From the NCBI GenBank assembly GCA_029448655.1, contig JACCLO010000011.1, forward strand, positions 248,001 through 312,000: DNA of 64,000 nucleotides, read 5' to 3'. This stretch comes from Wolfiporia cocos. Lineage: Eukaryota > Basidiomycota > Agaricomycetes > Polyporales > Phaeolaceae. The translations under genes and the position numbers were made by a program. The notes beneath the pieces are model-generated. The model made no database searches. It was given only the letters and a program-made list of their open reading frames with translations, and was not told the origin of the DNA. Each line of letters starts with the position of its first letter. Position 1 is the first letter of the stretch. Positions 10,376 to 20,407 of the stretch are shown piece by piece.

Positions 10376-13300
10376 AGAACACACCAGCCCCGCAGCGGCT
10401 GGGAGTGTACAGCGCCCCGAAGAAGCGCACCTCTACGAAGAGGCTTCACAGAGACCCCTTATCTTGTGGGAAGATAAGGCGGTCGTACGTCACCCGGTAT
10501 CCCATCTCGGTATATTCGGTAACTCGGCAATGGACTTTGCCCGGAGGACAAGGACACTAGTTACACGTGCCCCTCCTGTACAATACTTTTATCCTGACCC
10601 GCTCGCGCTGAAGTTTTTCACTTTGTATAATGTACATGGAAACGATTCTCGAGACGACAATAAATCGTTCTCTATCGAAGTGGAACTGTGGGTATATGGA
10701 AAGAAAGTCAACGCCATGGCATTAATCGACACCGGTGCATCCATAAGCGTCATAGATAAGAAACTCGTCCATGAGGAGAAGCTAGTCACTCAGAAACTAC
10801 CTTCGCCTCTCGAGATTCGCAACGCCGACGGTACCTCTAATACCGCCGGTAATATCAATATGGCAGTAAAAGCTTATATGGTGCACGAGGAACACAAGTC
10901 CACCGAATTCTTGTACGTAATGGACGTACAGAATGCGGATGTGATCCTCGGATATGATTGGTTCCTGAAACATAACCCGGACTTCAACTGGCCGGAAGGA
11001 ACCTTCACATATCGGTGTACGGAAAAATGCAAACATGGCAAACGGGTTTCGATTTCTGAGGAAGAAGACGAAATCGAACCTCGCAACATCTATCAGATCA
11101 TCAATGACTTTCCAATAGATTTTCTCGGCTTAGAGGAGCCTGAGAATCCCTTTGTCGCTTGGGTGAACACCCTTGACGAAGGAACGGAACTCCTTATCGA
11201 TGCCATTCAGTTGATAACGGAGAAGTCGGATGATGAATTCCTGACAGATGCGGATCTCCAGAAATGGAAATCCTTGGTTCCGGAGGAATACCAGGAGTTT
11301 GGTCCCACGGTATTTTCTCAACGCGCATCCGAAAGGATGCCCGAACGGAAACCATACGATCACGCCATCGACTTCCCCGATGACGCGGTACTACCGCCCC
11401 CGAGTAAGGCATACAAGATGTCTCCTCAGGAAGCGAACTCGCTAGATCAGTGGATCCAGGAAGAGTTACGGAAGGGCTACATCCGACACTCGAAATCCCC
11501 GATCGCAAGCCCGGTCTTCTTCGTCCCTAAAAAAGACGGCGGAGCCCGAATGGTAGTCGATTACCGAAAAGTAAACGACTTGACCATTAAAAACAGGTAC
11601 CCTCTCCCACGCATAGACGAGCTTATCGATAAGCTTAGCCAGGCTTCGATATTTACGAAGCTCGACTTGCGTTGGGGTTACAACAACGTAAGAATCAAGG
11701 AGGGAGATGAATGGAAGACCGCATTCATTACGCCTAACGGCCTTTACGAAGCTGTAGTCATGTACTTCGGTTTTTGTAATGCACCCAGCACGTTCCAGCA
11801 CATGATGAACGATATTCTAGGTGACCTTATCAGAGAAGGAAAGGTCATTGTCTACCTAGACGACATCCTTGTGTTCGGAAACGACCTGTTGGAACACCGT
11901 CGTATTGTCAAGCAAGTATTACAAATCTTGCAAGACAACGACTTGTTCGCGAAGCCTGAAAAGTGCTTCTTCGAACAAAGCAGTATTGAATACCTGGGAA
12001 TGATCATTTCCAAAGGAAAAGTCGAAATGGACCCTAAGAAGGTAGCCGGCGTAATGGACTGGCCTACACCTGCCAAGGTGAAGGACGTCCAGGCCTTTGT
12101 TGGCTTCGCCAACTACTACCGTCGGTTCATTAAAGACTTTCTCCAAAGTGGTTAAGCCGTTAACCGAACTGTCCAAGAAAAACACGCAAGTGGAACTGGG
12201 GACCCGAACAAGCGGAAGCCTTCCAAACTCTCAAGGAAGCTTTCACATCGGCTCCAATACTCCGGATCCCAGATCAGGAGTCCCCGTTCCGCGTGGAAGC
12301 GGATTCTTCCGATTACGCAACTGGTGCAGTGCTATCGCAATACTCTTCGGAGGATAAGCTCTGGCACCCGGTAGCCTTTTACTCGAAATCTCTATCAGCA
12401 CCCGAAAGGAACTATGAGATTTACGATAAGGAGTTGCTCGCAATCATCCGCGCTCTAGAGGAATGGAGACATTACCTCGAAGGACACCCACACAAATTTG
12501 AAGTATGGTCGGATCATCTCAATCTGACATATTTCAAATCGGCACAACGGCTAACCCGGAGACAGGCACGTTGGAGTCTTTACCTGACAAGGTTCAACTT
12601 CACCATGTGTCACAAACCCGGTAAAACAATGCTCACGGCTGATCCTCTGTCACGGAGGCCAGACCATGAAGAGGGGGTGGAACTCGACAATCGCGATCAA
12701 ATTTTGCTGAAACCGGAATACTTTACGGTTAGGGCGCTAGAAGCGTCACAGCAGGAGATACAATCAGGCGACGAGGACCTTCTCCGACAAATCCGACAAG
12801 CCCTCATGGACGATCAGATTACCAAGGATTACCAGGAACTACTGAAAAGTGGTCCCAAGGAATTCGGTAAAGATCTCCAGGAATGGAACATGGAGGCCGG
12901 ATTACTCCTCAGACGAGGAAAAGTGTACGTTCCAAAAGAGCCTAAGGAATTGCGCACGAAGATCCTGGAGTTACATCATGACCATGTGACTGCCGGTACA
13001 CTTCGGACGATGGAAGACCTATGAACTTCTATCACGTAATTACTGGTGGCCTGGAATGACCACGATGGTGAAAGCAATACGTGGAAGGTTGTGACACATG
13101 TCCAACGCATGAAGAACCACAACCAGACCCCGTATGGACCCCTGCAACCGCTCCCAGTTACCGGAAGCACCTGGGACACAGTCACAATTGACCTTCATCG
13201 TCCACTTACCGCCCAGCGGCGAATTGAAACAATTCAATGCTATTATGGTAATAGTGGACCGGCTTACCAAGCGAGCGCACTTCATTCCCACATCAGACAA

Positions 13301-14858
13301 GATAACGGCGAAAGAATTAGCGAACCTCCTATACCTTCGGATCTATCCGAACCACGGACTTCCGAAACAAATCATTTCGGATAGAGGCCCGCAATTCGCA
13401 GCTGCCTTGTTTAAGGGATGGTGTGAACAATTGGGAATCCAACGGTCAATGACAACTGCCTATCACCCGCAAGCGGATGGCCAGACGGAGAGAGTTAACC
13501 AAATCCTGGAACAATATCTTAGATGTTACATCGATGTTATTCAGAAGGATAACTGGTCATGGTTTCTCCCTACGGCCGAATTCGCGTACAACAACGCGGC
13601 TAGTGAGACAACAAAGAATAGTCCATTCTTTGTCGAACTAGGAAGGCATCCCAACGCAGGACCTACGAATTTACGTCCAACACAATACGTGGACCTAAAT
13701 GTCATTGCTTACGAACGATGGTCAGCACAAGAACAAGCTAAGGCAGCAATGAAACTGGCTGCTGAACGCTGGTCTTGGTACTACGACCAACATAAGCGCT
13801 CGGTACCGTTTAAAGTCGGCGACAAAGTTCTCGTTGACGCCCGTAGCTGGCAAGACTCCGAAAGAAGTCTTAGTCCACGCTACCTGGGACCATTTAAGAT
13901 AATTGAACAATTATCTCCGGTCACCTTTAGGGTACACATGGACGAGCAATACAGGGCTTACCACCCAGTATTCCACGCTTCCAAGTTGGTCATGTACAAG
14001 GACCCTGTGCATCAGAAAAAACCAGAGCCTCAACCAGAAATGGTCGACGGCGAGGAATTATGGGAAGTTGAGAAGATCTTAGATCATCGTCTCCGCGCAG
14101 GAAGAGTTGAGTATAGAATCCGATGGAAGGGATTCGGTATCAATGACGACTCCTGGGTACGCGAAGCCGACCTCGACACGGCATATGACATTCTGCAGGA
14201 ATACAAGGCTTCGCACGCCATTCCAATGCAGGATGTCCCCCTCAGGCAATCAGCTAGAAGGAAAGAAGCAGTTCATGTCTTCGACCCTGACAGCGACGAC
14301 TGGGAAGCCGATGAATGCACGTGGCCAGACGACTGGCCGCAGTATCGCGAAGAATTTGCGAAGGATCCTAAGCAGCGCATGGTTAGACACCCCGACGGGG
14401 GATGGATGTCAGCTGACATTAACCAAAACGCGGATTTGAAAATCGTAGTCGGTGAAGGCGGCCGAATGCCGGAAAAAGGAACCAAGGACTCGGTTGGGTT
14501 TGACCTGTACACTGCAACAGGCGACATTCTGCCAGCTCACGGGCAGACAGAATACAACACCAAACTGAAGATCCAGGTACCTTTCGGCACTTACGGACGT
14601 ATCGCCCCCCGCTCTAGTCTTGCCCGAAAAGGCATAGACGTAATGGGTGGCGTTATCGACCACGATTATCAAGGCGAAGTAATCATCATTCTCCGGAATC
14701 ACTCCGATATATCTATCGATATTCGGGCCGGTGATAAGATTGCCCAGCTCATCTGCGAAGTTGCTAAGGACCCGCACATTACGCTACACGGAAAATCTTA
14801 CTTTGAAAAGATTAAATCCGAGCGCGGTACTGGTGGATTCGGCTCCACAGGAAAGTAA
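10376..14858 (+). pseudogene. pol: A1 Pol: PR-RT-RNaseH-IN-chromodomain-dUTPase, frameshifted
   Basis: Polyprotein read in three segments. Protease with IDTGAS near 10725-10742; RT with catalytic YLDDILVF near 11852-11875; RNase H (EADSSDYATGAVL near 12294); integrase with the DGQTERVNQ block; chromodomain (WEVEKILDHR...IRWKGF, about 14,060-14,210); and dUTPase at the C-terminus (about 14,450-14,858) with all five motifs: VGFDLYTA, GRIAPRSSLA, GGVIDHDYQGE, GDKIAQLI, RGTGGFGSTG. Compared with A2, single-base insertions at about 12,139, 12,190, 12,997, 13,067 and 13,160, and further small changes up to 13,200, break the frame. The 1.8 kb before and 1.7 kb after are open. The indel cluster is either real decay or a local sequence error. 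Confidence 0.93.
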
Positions 14859-14885
14859 TCGTTCCATTAGGGACAATGAAACCTG

Positions 14886-14897
14886 AAGAGGGGGTAA
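14886..14897 (+). other. A1 polypurine tract
   Basis: GAAGAGGGGGTA immediately before the 3' LTR, the expected plus-strand primer, nearly the same as in C and D. Confidence 0.8.
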
Positions 14898-15595
14898 TGT
14901 CACAGATTTGGGACATGCCACTATTTTTCCCGTATTTTTACCTATTTATCTGGTATTTCTACGACCTTGTAGACATTTACGCTGCTAAGCGCCCGTCTAC
15001 ACGTACACGCAACCAAACAACACGTACACAACGCGGTATACGTCCACTTGTCATAACAACACGTACATAACACGCTTGTACGCGTCAATGACTCAGCGGA
15101 CTAACCTCCGGTGTCACGCGCCTTACTCATATCCCGTACCGGGCTATGTCAGTACAATTGGATAAGCGGCCCGCTCGTTATCACATGCCAATGCCCTTAC
15201 GATTACTCATATCCCGATACCGGTATATAAGAATCACATGCATGGCTTACTAACGTAGCTACAGCCACTTCCACAACATGGACCTACGGTCCAAACAAAC
15301 GATCTTACTGGTGCGGCCATTACCGGCGCACATGGTCTATTGTAGTTTATGACTTAACCATATTAGTTATGTCTGCGCACAGACCACCTTCATGTTTGGC
15401 TCCCTTACCGGTAACCAAACAAAGCATGTATATAAGTAGGGCTATCACTGCGGATAAGCCTTAGATTTGTTCTCTGCATTCGCACAGTCACATATCATCT
15501 CTGCTTGCGCCCACTAGTCTCCTCACCAACCTTCTGCAACTCCTTCAAGTCGCCTACAAAGTTATAGTGTGAGTCCCACAGTCTAGTCTGTGTCA
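14898..15595 (+). repeat. A1 3' LTR
   Basis: 698-bp LTR with a few differences from 5592-6290, including a 1-bp deletion near 15137. It is followed by the GTTTT duplication at 15596-15600. Confidence 0.95.
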
Positions 15596-15883
15596 GTTTT
15601 CTGTTCCGTCTGCGTTTGTAACCGTAATAGGAAACGCTAGTTTGTCGGTGACCAGCTTATGTTTATCGACCAATCGTTGTGATATGACCGATATGGTTGC
15701 ACCGCTGTCCATTAAAGCCAGAGCCTGCACTTTTTGCCCATATACCCAGAGTGTTACTTCGACACGGAATGATCGAGCGAAGTCGCGCGCATCGTTGCCA
15801 AAAATATGATACATTGACTCGAATACACTCTTTACAGCGGGTACGGGACTAAAATTACACGGGAGCACAAGTGGGCAGGTCAT
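15596..15883 (-). pseudogene. pol: C1 Pol, 5' part (protease N-terminus), split by A1
   Basis: Start of the C1 polyprotein. Its ATG at 15883-15881 overlaps the gag TGA (15885-15883) by one base, giving TGATG. The protease active site reads DSGATISVIS, the DSG/DTG motif of aspartic proteases. A1 cut the gene in the NADGTEN stretch; removing A1 and one GTTTT joins this frame correctly to 5591. The residue before the active site is Met-Asp here and Ile-Asp in C2, a small change of unknown effect. Confidence 0.9.
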
Positions 15884-15885
15884 CA
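15881..15885 (-). other. C1 gag/pol stop-start overlap TGATG
   Basis: The gag stop TGA and pol ATG share one base. C2 has the same arrangement at 57619-57623. Overlaps of this type support termination-coupled reinitiation; a -1 shift is possible in principle, but the preceding bases (CACATGTGA) form no slippery heptamer. Confidence 0.6.
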
Positions 15886-18174
15886 CATGTGCTCGGTGGG
15901 AAAACCCGAGGCAGAGCTTCCGTAGATGCCCAGGGTATTTGCGGAGTCGGCTATCCGCTTGCGAAGCCAGGGCAGATGTGTCCTGATGGAGTCGCCCGAC
16001 GGTGTAGGCGCAGTCGAAGTCGAGCCAGTCGACTGGGTCTGGACGGGGCTGGTGCTTTCTGCCGATCGCACCGGGCTCCCGCTTTTCTCCTCATCGCTGA
16101 TGCGCGTAGTGGGGGCCAGAGGAACCACCTCTGGTTGCTTCGGAACGTTGGTCCGGATGGTCCCTACGGTGGCTTGGGGGGACTCATCTTCGTCGTCAGT
16201 CACCAGTTCCTGGGTGCTGACAACTCGAACCTTGTATTTCTTTTTCGGGTCCAATTTCTTCTGGCCCGACTGTTGCGTTCCGCTCGACGAGCCTGTCGGC
16301 TTCGTCGTTCCGCTTCCACTACTGGCCGGCTTGGCTTCCTTCGGCTTGTTCTTAGGGTTCTCAGGACAGTCGCCCCATTTGTGTTGTCCAGGGTGCTTGC
16401 GACAGTCCTTCCCGTAAGAGCCGGTTTCCTTTGCCTTCCCTTTGCCTTTGTCATCAGCCTTGGCAGGCTTCGACGTAGCTTTGTCGGCGGTCTTGCCAGA
16501 CCCCGACGACTCCTTCCTCTTTTCTTCCTCAAAGATTTTGCCTTTGAGCTTATCCGGGTATTGCCTCTTATAGAGGTCAATGGCCATGTCAAGGTATACC
16601 TCCCAGTCGGTCGGCATTGTGAAGCCGGGCACCGATTCCAAGGTAGCGAGGGTCTCTCGCACCTTTTCCGGGAGGATCCGTTTGATGTGACTGAACAACG
16701 TCTTGTTGTCAGTCTCGGCCAGGCGAGCCAGGGTCCTGAGCTTCTGTGCCCAAGAGAAGAAGTCCGATTGGAGCTTCTTTTTCCCTTCGTCTCCGAAGTA
16801 CCCTTCAATCTCCTTTTCAGCAATCTCCTTGTCCGTCTTCTTGCCGTACACCTTCTCTATCGTTTCCGCAAACGTTTTCCAGGTGTGCCCCGAGGTTTGT
16901 CCGGCGGCGATTTTATCAACTACCGGCGACATGTATTGGTAGGCCTCGCCCGTAAGCCGTAGCAGGGCTTGGCGGACCTTGTCTTCCTCGAGGGTCACCT
17001 TGGCGTCCGCGAAATACATGCCCATCTTTTGGATCCACTCTTTCGACGAGATGGAGTCCTTAGGGCCCGAGAATTTGGGCGGCTGAGTCGGTTTGGTCTG
17101 TTGGAAGTTGACCGTGGTGGCTGCTGCTGGCGCGGCTGCCGGTGCGTTTTTTAGAGCGGTTAACTCCGCTTCGAGTTGGTCGATTCTATTAATTAGTGCC
17201 GTGACCTGGGCACCGCTGGGTCCCGCGGTTGGGACTGCCGGACGCTTTTGCAGTACTCTGATGTCTTTTTCTATGCGGACAAACCGATTTTTGGAAAGGG
17301 TGTCCAATTGTTGCCGCAAACTCTCCGCTTCCTCTAGTGCTTCGATTCTATTTTGAAGCACCTGGTTGTGACTCCGGATCTGGTTGGTCTTATTCCAGAC
17401 CATTTCCATATTCGTGTCTACCCGGCTTTTGTATGCCGCGAGGTTGCTGTAGAGGTGGTTCTTGGCTTGGTACAGCGCCTCCCTGTAAGCTTCTTTTCCC
17501 ACCTGCAGAACTTCGTCCGAGGCGGCCACTTCCAGAGTGCGCTGCAACCTTCCCATCAATTCGTTTTCGCTTCTTTCTGGCTGCGCGACTATTTCCAGGG
17601 TTCCCCTTTCATAGGAGGGGAGGAGATCGGGGAGCGTTCCAAATAGGGGCTCCGTGTCGACTGGTTCCTCCGGCCGTGGAGTCTCGCTGCCTTCGGGGGT
17701 GATGACTGCTCGGCGTGCGGGTGTTTCCGGGTTGAAGAGCCTGGCGGCTCTTGTGCGTGGCGACGCTTCTTCCTCTGAGTACCAGTGGATGTCACCGTAT
17801 AGGACTATGAGGTCCGACAGGGGGATGGCGGTACAATAGTTGTCCCACCTCCACCACGAGATGTGGTTCCTGGTCGAATCTTCCCCGTAGTACTTGATGT
17901 ACGCCGTGTGGTTTACGTTCAGGAAAGGGCGCACATGCGCCGGAATTGAGTTGAAGGAGGTGACACTCCCCCTAACTCTGATGCCGAATACGACTCGCAG
18001 GTAGTCCATCAAGCATGTCTGCTCTCCGGGCCACGCGTGCTTGCCGACGGTGGGGCGGTAGGCCGTAGCCACCTTGTGGGTGTTGTACAAAGCGCCTTGG
18101 ACGATTGTGTAGGACACCATTGCTGGACAGTATTCGTCAGCTTGAGTTATTTTCTTCCTTAAACGATAATTCAA
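15883..18174 (-). CDS. gag: C1 Gag with a distinct N-terminal domain
   Basis: 763-residue Gag. Residues 1-150 form an aromatic-rich, folded-looking region (for example HISWWRWDNYCTAIPLSDL) that I do not recognise and that A and B lack. A coiled coil follows (about 215-330), then a capsid region (about 350-530) clearly related to that of family A (KTDKEIAEKEI, LPEKVRETL), then a Lys/Ser-rich tail. The nucleic-acid-binding motif is unusual: CRKHPGQHKWGDC (about 588-602), spaced C-X2-H-X3-H-X4-C rather than the CCHC knuckle. C2 has the same motif. An alternative start is the Met at residue 19. It ends in ATG TGA, overlapping pol. Confidence 0.9.
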   Translation of the reverse strand: MNYRLRKKITQADEYCPAMVSYTIVQGALYNTHKVATAYRPTVGKHAWPGEQTCLMDYLRVVFGIRVRGSVTSFNSIPAHVRPFLNVNHTAYIKYYGEDSTRNHISWWRWDNYCTAIPLSDLIVLYGDIHWYSEEEASPRTRAARLFNPETPARRAVITPEGSETPRPEEPVDTEPLFGTLPDLLPSYERGTLEIVAQPERSENELMGRLQRTLEVAASDEVLQVGKEAYREALYQAKNHLYSNLAAYKSRVDTNMEMVWNKTNQIRSHNQVLQNRIEALEEAESLRQQLDTLSKNRFVRIEKDIRVLQKRPAVPTAGPSGAQVTALINRIDQLEAELTALKNAPAAAPAAATTVNFQQTKPTQPPKFSGPKDSISSKEWIQKMGMYFADAKVTLEEDKVRQALLRLTGEAYQYMSPVVDKIAAGQTSGHTWKTFAETIEKVYGKKTDKEIAEKEIEGYFGDEGKKKLQSDFFSWAQKLRTLARLAETDNKTLFSHIKRILPEKVRETLATLESVPGFTMPTDWEVYLDMAIDLYKRQYPDKLKGKIFEEEKRKESSGSGKTADKATSKPAKADDKGKGKAKETGSYGKDCRKHPGQHKWGDCPENPKNKPKEAKPASSGSGTTKPTGSSSGTQQSGQKKLDPKKKYKVRVVSTQELVTDDEDESPQATVGTIRTNVPKQPEVVPLAPTTRISDEEKSGSPVRSAESTSPVQTQSTGSTSTAPTPSGDSIRTHLPWLRKRIADSANTLGIYGSSASGFPTEHM

Positions 18175-18272
18175 GAAAAAGGTGCCTTTTCAGGACTTAA
18201 ATGCCTTTTCAGGACTTTTCGCAATCAATGCCATGCACCAAAAAATACTGCCTTTTCAGGACTTTCTATCTA
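18175..18272 (-). repeat. C1 ORF1-gag spacer with three CCTGAAAAGG repeats
   Basis: 98-bp spacer holding three direct copies of a motif read as AGTCCTGAAAAGGCA on the - strand (cores at 18185-18194, 18204-18213 and 18251-18260). C2 has two copies, and family A has one core upstream of ORF1. Function unknown; the position just before gag suggests a role in translation, packaging or RNA structure. Confidence 0.75.
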
Positions 18273-19088
18273 CTACAGCTGGGGTTTGCCAAGGTCGAAG
18301 TTGAGACTGCTATGTACTAAATGTGTTTTTAAGTACGTAACGTGCTGTTTCACGTCTAGGTCTCCAAAAACGTGCTCCACCCTCCTGAGATATTTTTCGA
18401 GGCGGCGGAGATCTTCGTTCTTCATGGAGTCCTGACAGACCCTTTGCTCCAGGTGTGTGGAGAGATCGTCAAAGTCGGTGATGAGGGTGGTGAATTTTGC
18501 TATGATGGGGGCCGTGGTGGTTGCGTCGGGTACCTTCCATAGCCGGAAAAGGTTTTTGTGGGCGGCGTTCATCTGTTTGTCGACGTCTAAGAACCAGTCC
18601 CACTTCTTCTCCGTGCAATGGACATCCTTGGGGTTCGGAAGACCCCGCTTCTCGACCCACTCGGCCGGCATCCTAAGCTCCTCCACTCTTTCCAACAACG
18701 ACTTCTTTGGAGGCTGGATTCGCTCCTGAAGACTCCTCACCATTCTCTCGTCCTCAACCCTCTTTCTGGCCGCCTCGGCGATCAGCTGATCCAGTGATTG
18801 TTTCTGGATCCGAGCCTCGAGCTTCTCCTTCTGTCGAAGAAGCTTGTTGAGCTTCTTCCGCCTGATGTCGTCGAGGGCAGCCTCGTGGTTGACCCTTCGG
18901 ATCTCCTCCGGGTCAGGGTTCGGCTTCCTGTAGAAGACGTCTTTGCCCTTTCGGGACTTTCCTCGCTTTGGGGCTGTGACCGCGGAGATGCGGTCTTCGA
19001 GCGATTTAGAGGAGGCAATGTGCCATTCCTTGCGCTCCCCCGTAGCGGCGTTTCTCGGTGTAACCGTGAAACGTGGTGCTTTCGGCAT
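18273..19088 (-). CDS. C1 ORF1, coiled-coil protein of unknown function upstream of gag
   Basis: 271-residue ORF (starts PKAPRFTVTPRN). It has a basic N-terminus, a strongly charged coiled-coil region (about residues 60-125, Lys/Arg/Glu/Leu heptads), a Trp-rich middle (EKKWDWFLDVDKQM) and a helical C-terminus. It matches A-family ORF1 in position, size and architecture, and its last 100 residues are loosely similar. C2 retains it open with about 12 amino-acid differences. No enzyme motif is visible. I infer a structural or regulatory partner of Gag. Confidence 0.75.
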   Translation of the reverse strand: MPKAPRFTVTPRNAATGERKEWHIASSKSLEDRISAVTAPKRGKSRKGKDVFYRKPNPDPEEIRRVNHEAALDDIRRKKLNKLLRQKEKLEARIQKQSLDQLIAEAARKRVEDERMVRSLQERIQPPKKSLLERVEELRMPAEWVEKRGLPNPKDVHCTEKKWDWFLDVDKQMNAAHKNLFRLWKVPDATTTAPIIAKFTTLITDFDDLSTHLEQRVCQDSMKNEDLRRLEKYLRRVEHVFGDLDVKQHVTYLKTHLVHSSLNFDLGKPQL

Positions 19089-19775
19089 GACTACGTAAAA
19101 GAAGTCTAAATGAGCTATTCTAGTGGAAATTCACGCGGTCTTCTGTCGGGGCTTATCGTCGCTTCTTGATGTGTCGTGCGCTTATCCTCCGGCGTCAATG
19201 GGCGCTCCGCCCTTGACCGGAGTTAGTGTCGGCGACTGGATTGCGTCTCTCTCACGCTACCAGGTGGGGGATACAGCAGGTCGTCTTCCCTTGACGCCTG
19301 GGAATGCAGGATTTGGGGTATTACACCCCGCATGTGCCCACGCCTCACTCCAGTTAGGTGGCTGCCAGTGTTAAAACCAAACCCATGCCCTGAGGGACTT
19401 AGAGGGCGCCAAGGCCAGAACTCTATCGTTCTGAAGCCGTATCGGCAGCGGTTCTAGGCAGGGCAACTCGTGCCCACCATCCCAACTCTAAATAGAGTGG
19501 CCCCTGTACGCCTGGGGATAGGCGAGAAGGTCATCTCCGGCCCGGTCAAGAGGTTACACCGTTGCCATCGATTCCCAACATATGGGGAAAGGCTTGGCAG
19601 CCAGTCCCCGGTTCCGCTTAAGCCTACGGTCCGGCTATTTGCCCGAAGGCGGTGATCCCTCAGAACCCACTAAGGATACCCCGCTGCCTGGCGGCGAGCA
19701 GAGGTGCGCAGACGGCGACGAAAACCCCTAAGAAGAAAAAATCCCAGACCCTCCAAGAGGGCGGGGGCGAAAGCG
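19089..19775 (-). other. C1 5' leader, no convincing gene
   Basis: About 690 bp, GC-rich, with many short inverted repeats between ORF1 and the primer site. C2 has a nearly identical copy at 60798-61485, so the sequence is maintained. I find no ORF I would defend. Confidence 0.6.
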
Positions 19776-19787
19776 AGTTCTATTCAT
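19776..19787 (-). other. C1 self-primer binding site
   Basis: On the - strand ATGAATAGAACT, one base inside the 5' LTR. It is the exact reverse complement of AGTTCTATTCAT, found in the LTR at 19899-19910 (- strand) where transcription should start. No tRNA-type TGG site is present. Confidence 0.8.
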
Positions 19788-19788
19788 A

Positions 19789-20407
19789 TAACACAAGATA
19801 ACACTTACTTGTAATAGTTGCTTGGTTTGCTGGTTAGGCAGGATAGTTGTAAGGGTTAAGCAGGATACGTGGAGTGGTTAACTCGTAGTATGAATGCAAT
19901 GAATAGAACTGAGGCAATAGCGCTCAGCAAGGCTAGTATATATACATGATAAATAAGACCCCTAACAGTCCTATTAGGTAATACTAATGTTCGTATTCGT
20001 ATGTACAAGTCCCCAGATACCTAAGTACTGAGTAATACGCGATAAATACATATGCCGATCAGAACCGGGATATAGGAAGGCGGCGTAGGCCGCACGAATG
20101 GCGTATTGCGCTCTTGTCATTACAAAGACGGGGCGTGACCAAAGCCCGGTCCGCTGACGTTTATACGCTGACTGCTTCCGGACGAAGTGTCCGATTGGCT
20201 AGAACTAGACATGTGACCGATGGTAACTACTAGTGATAACATAAGACCGTCGTTACGGGAGATAACGCGGCCATCATTCGGCACGTATGTAACCGTTAAC
20301 TTATGAACCAGATAAGCTAGTTATTGGTCTAGAAAGTTGTAGATAATTCGTAGAATTGCCGGAAAAATAGTAAGAAATATGGGGAAACTAGGAGAATTCT
20401 TGTGACA
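19789..20407 (-). repeat. C1 5' LTR
   Basis: 619-bp LTR flanked by GCAAG at 20408-20412. It differs from the 3' LTR mainly in the first 120 bases. Confidence 0.93.
19899..19944 (-). promoter_or_regulatory. C1 TATA box and predicted mRNA 5' end
   Basis: TATATATA at 19937-19944 (- strand), followed about 34 nt downstream by AGTTCTATTCAT (19910 to 19899), the presumed transcript start and self-primer. Confidence 0.65.

Larger units (their letters stand above)
5592..15595 (+). mobile_element. A1: full-length LTR retrotransposon inserted in C1 protease
   Basis: Complete + strand Ty3/Gypsy element of 10,004 bp, flanked by the duplication GTTTT (5587-5591 and 15596-15600). C2 retains the empty site near 57,330-57,350, where the same bases run on uninterrupted. 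The LTRs (699 and 698 bp) differ at about four places by eye, so insertion was recent. ORF1 and gag are open; pol is broken by a cluster of small indels between about 12.13 and 13.2 kb. Confidence 0.97.
738..20407 (-). mobile_element. C1: full-length LTR retrotransposon, hosting A1
   Basis: Complete - strand Ty3/Gypsy element bounded by 619-bp LTRs (738-1356 and 19789-20407) and by the 5-bp duplication GCAAG. It is inserted in the RT gene of D1. Order on its own strand: 5' LTR, self-primer site, leader, ORF1, gag, pol with chromodomain and dUTPase, polypurine tract, 3' LTR. Without A1 (5592-15595 plus one TSD) it is about 9.66 kb. The two LTRs differ at more sites than those of A1, mostly in the first 120 bases, which fits C1 being older than its guest. 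Pol carries two nonsense mutations; ORF1 and gag are open. Confidence 0.95.

Noticed and set aside
14876..15070. Short hydrophobic ORF at the start of each A LTR (MSQIWDMPLFFPYFYLF-like)
   Set aside because: Read-through of LTR sequence; present wherever an A LTR occurs, with no independent support as a gene.
15871..16962. 363-residue + strand ORF (and its twin at 57609-58700)
   Set aside because: Antisense shadow of family C gag; it shows no domain, and the sense frame is clearly Gag.
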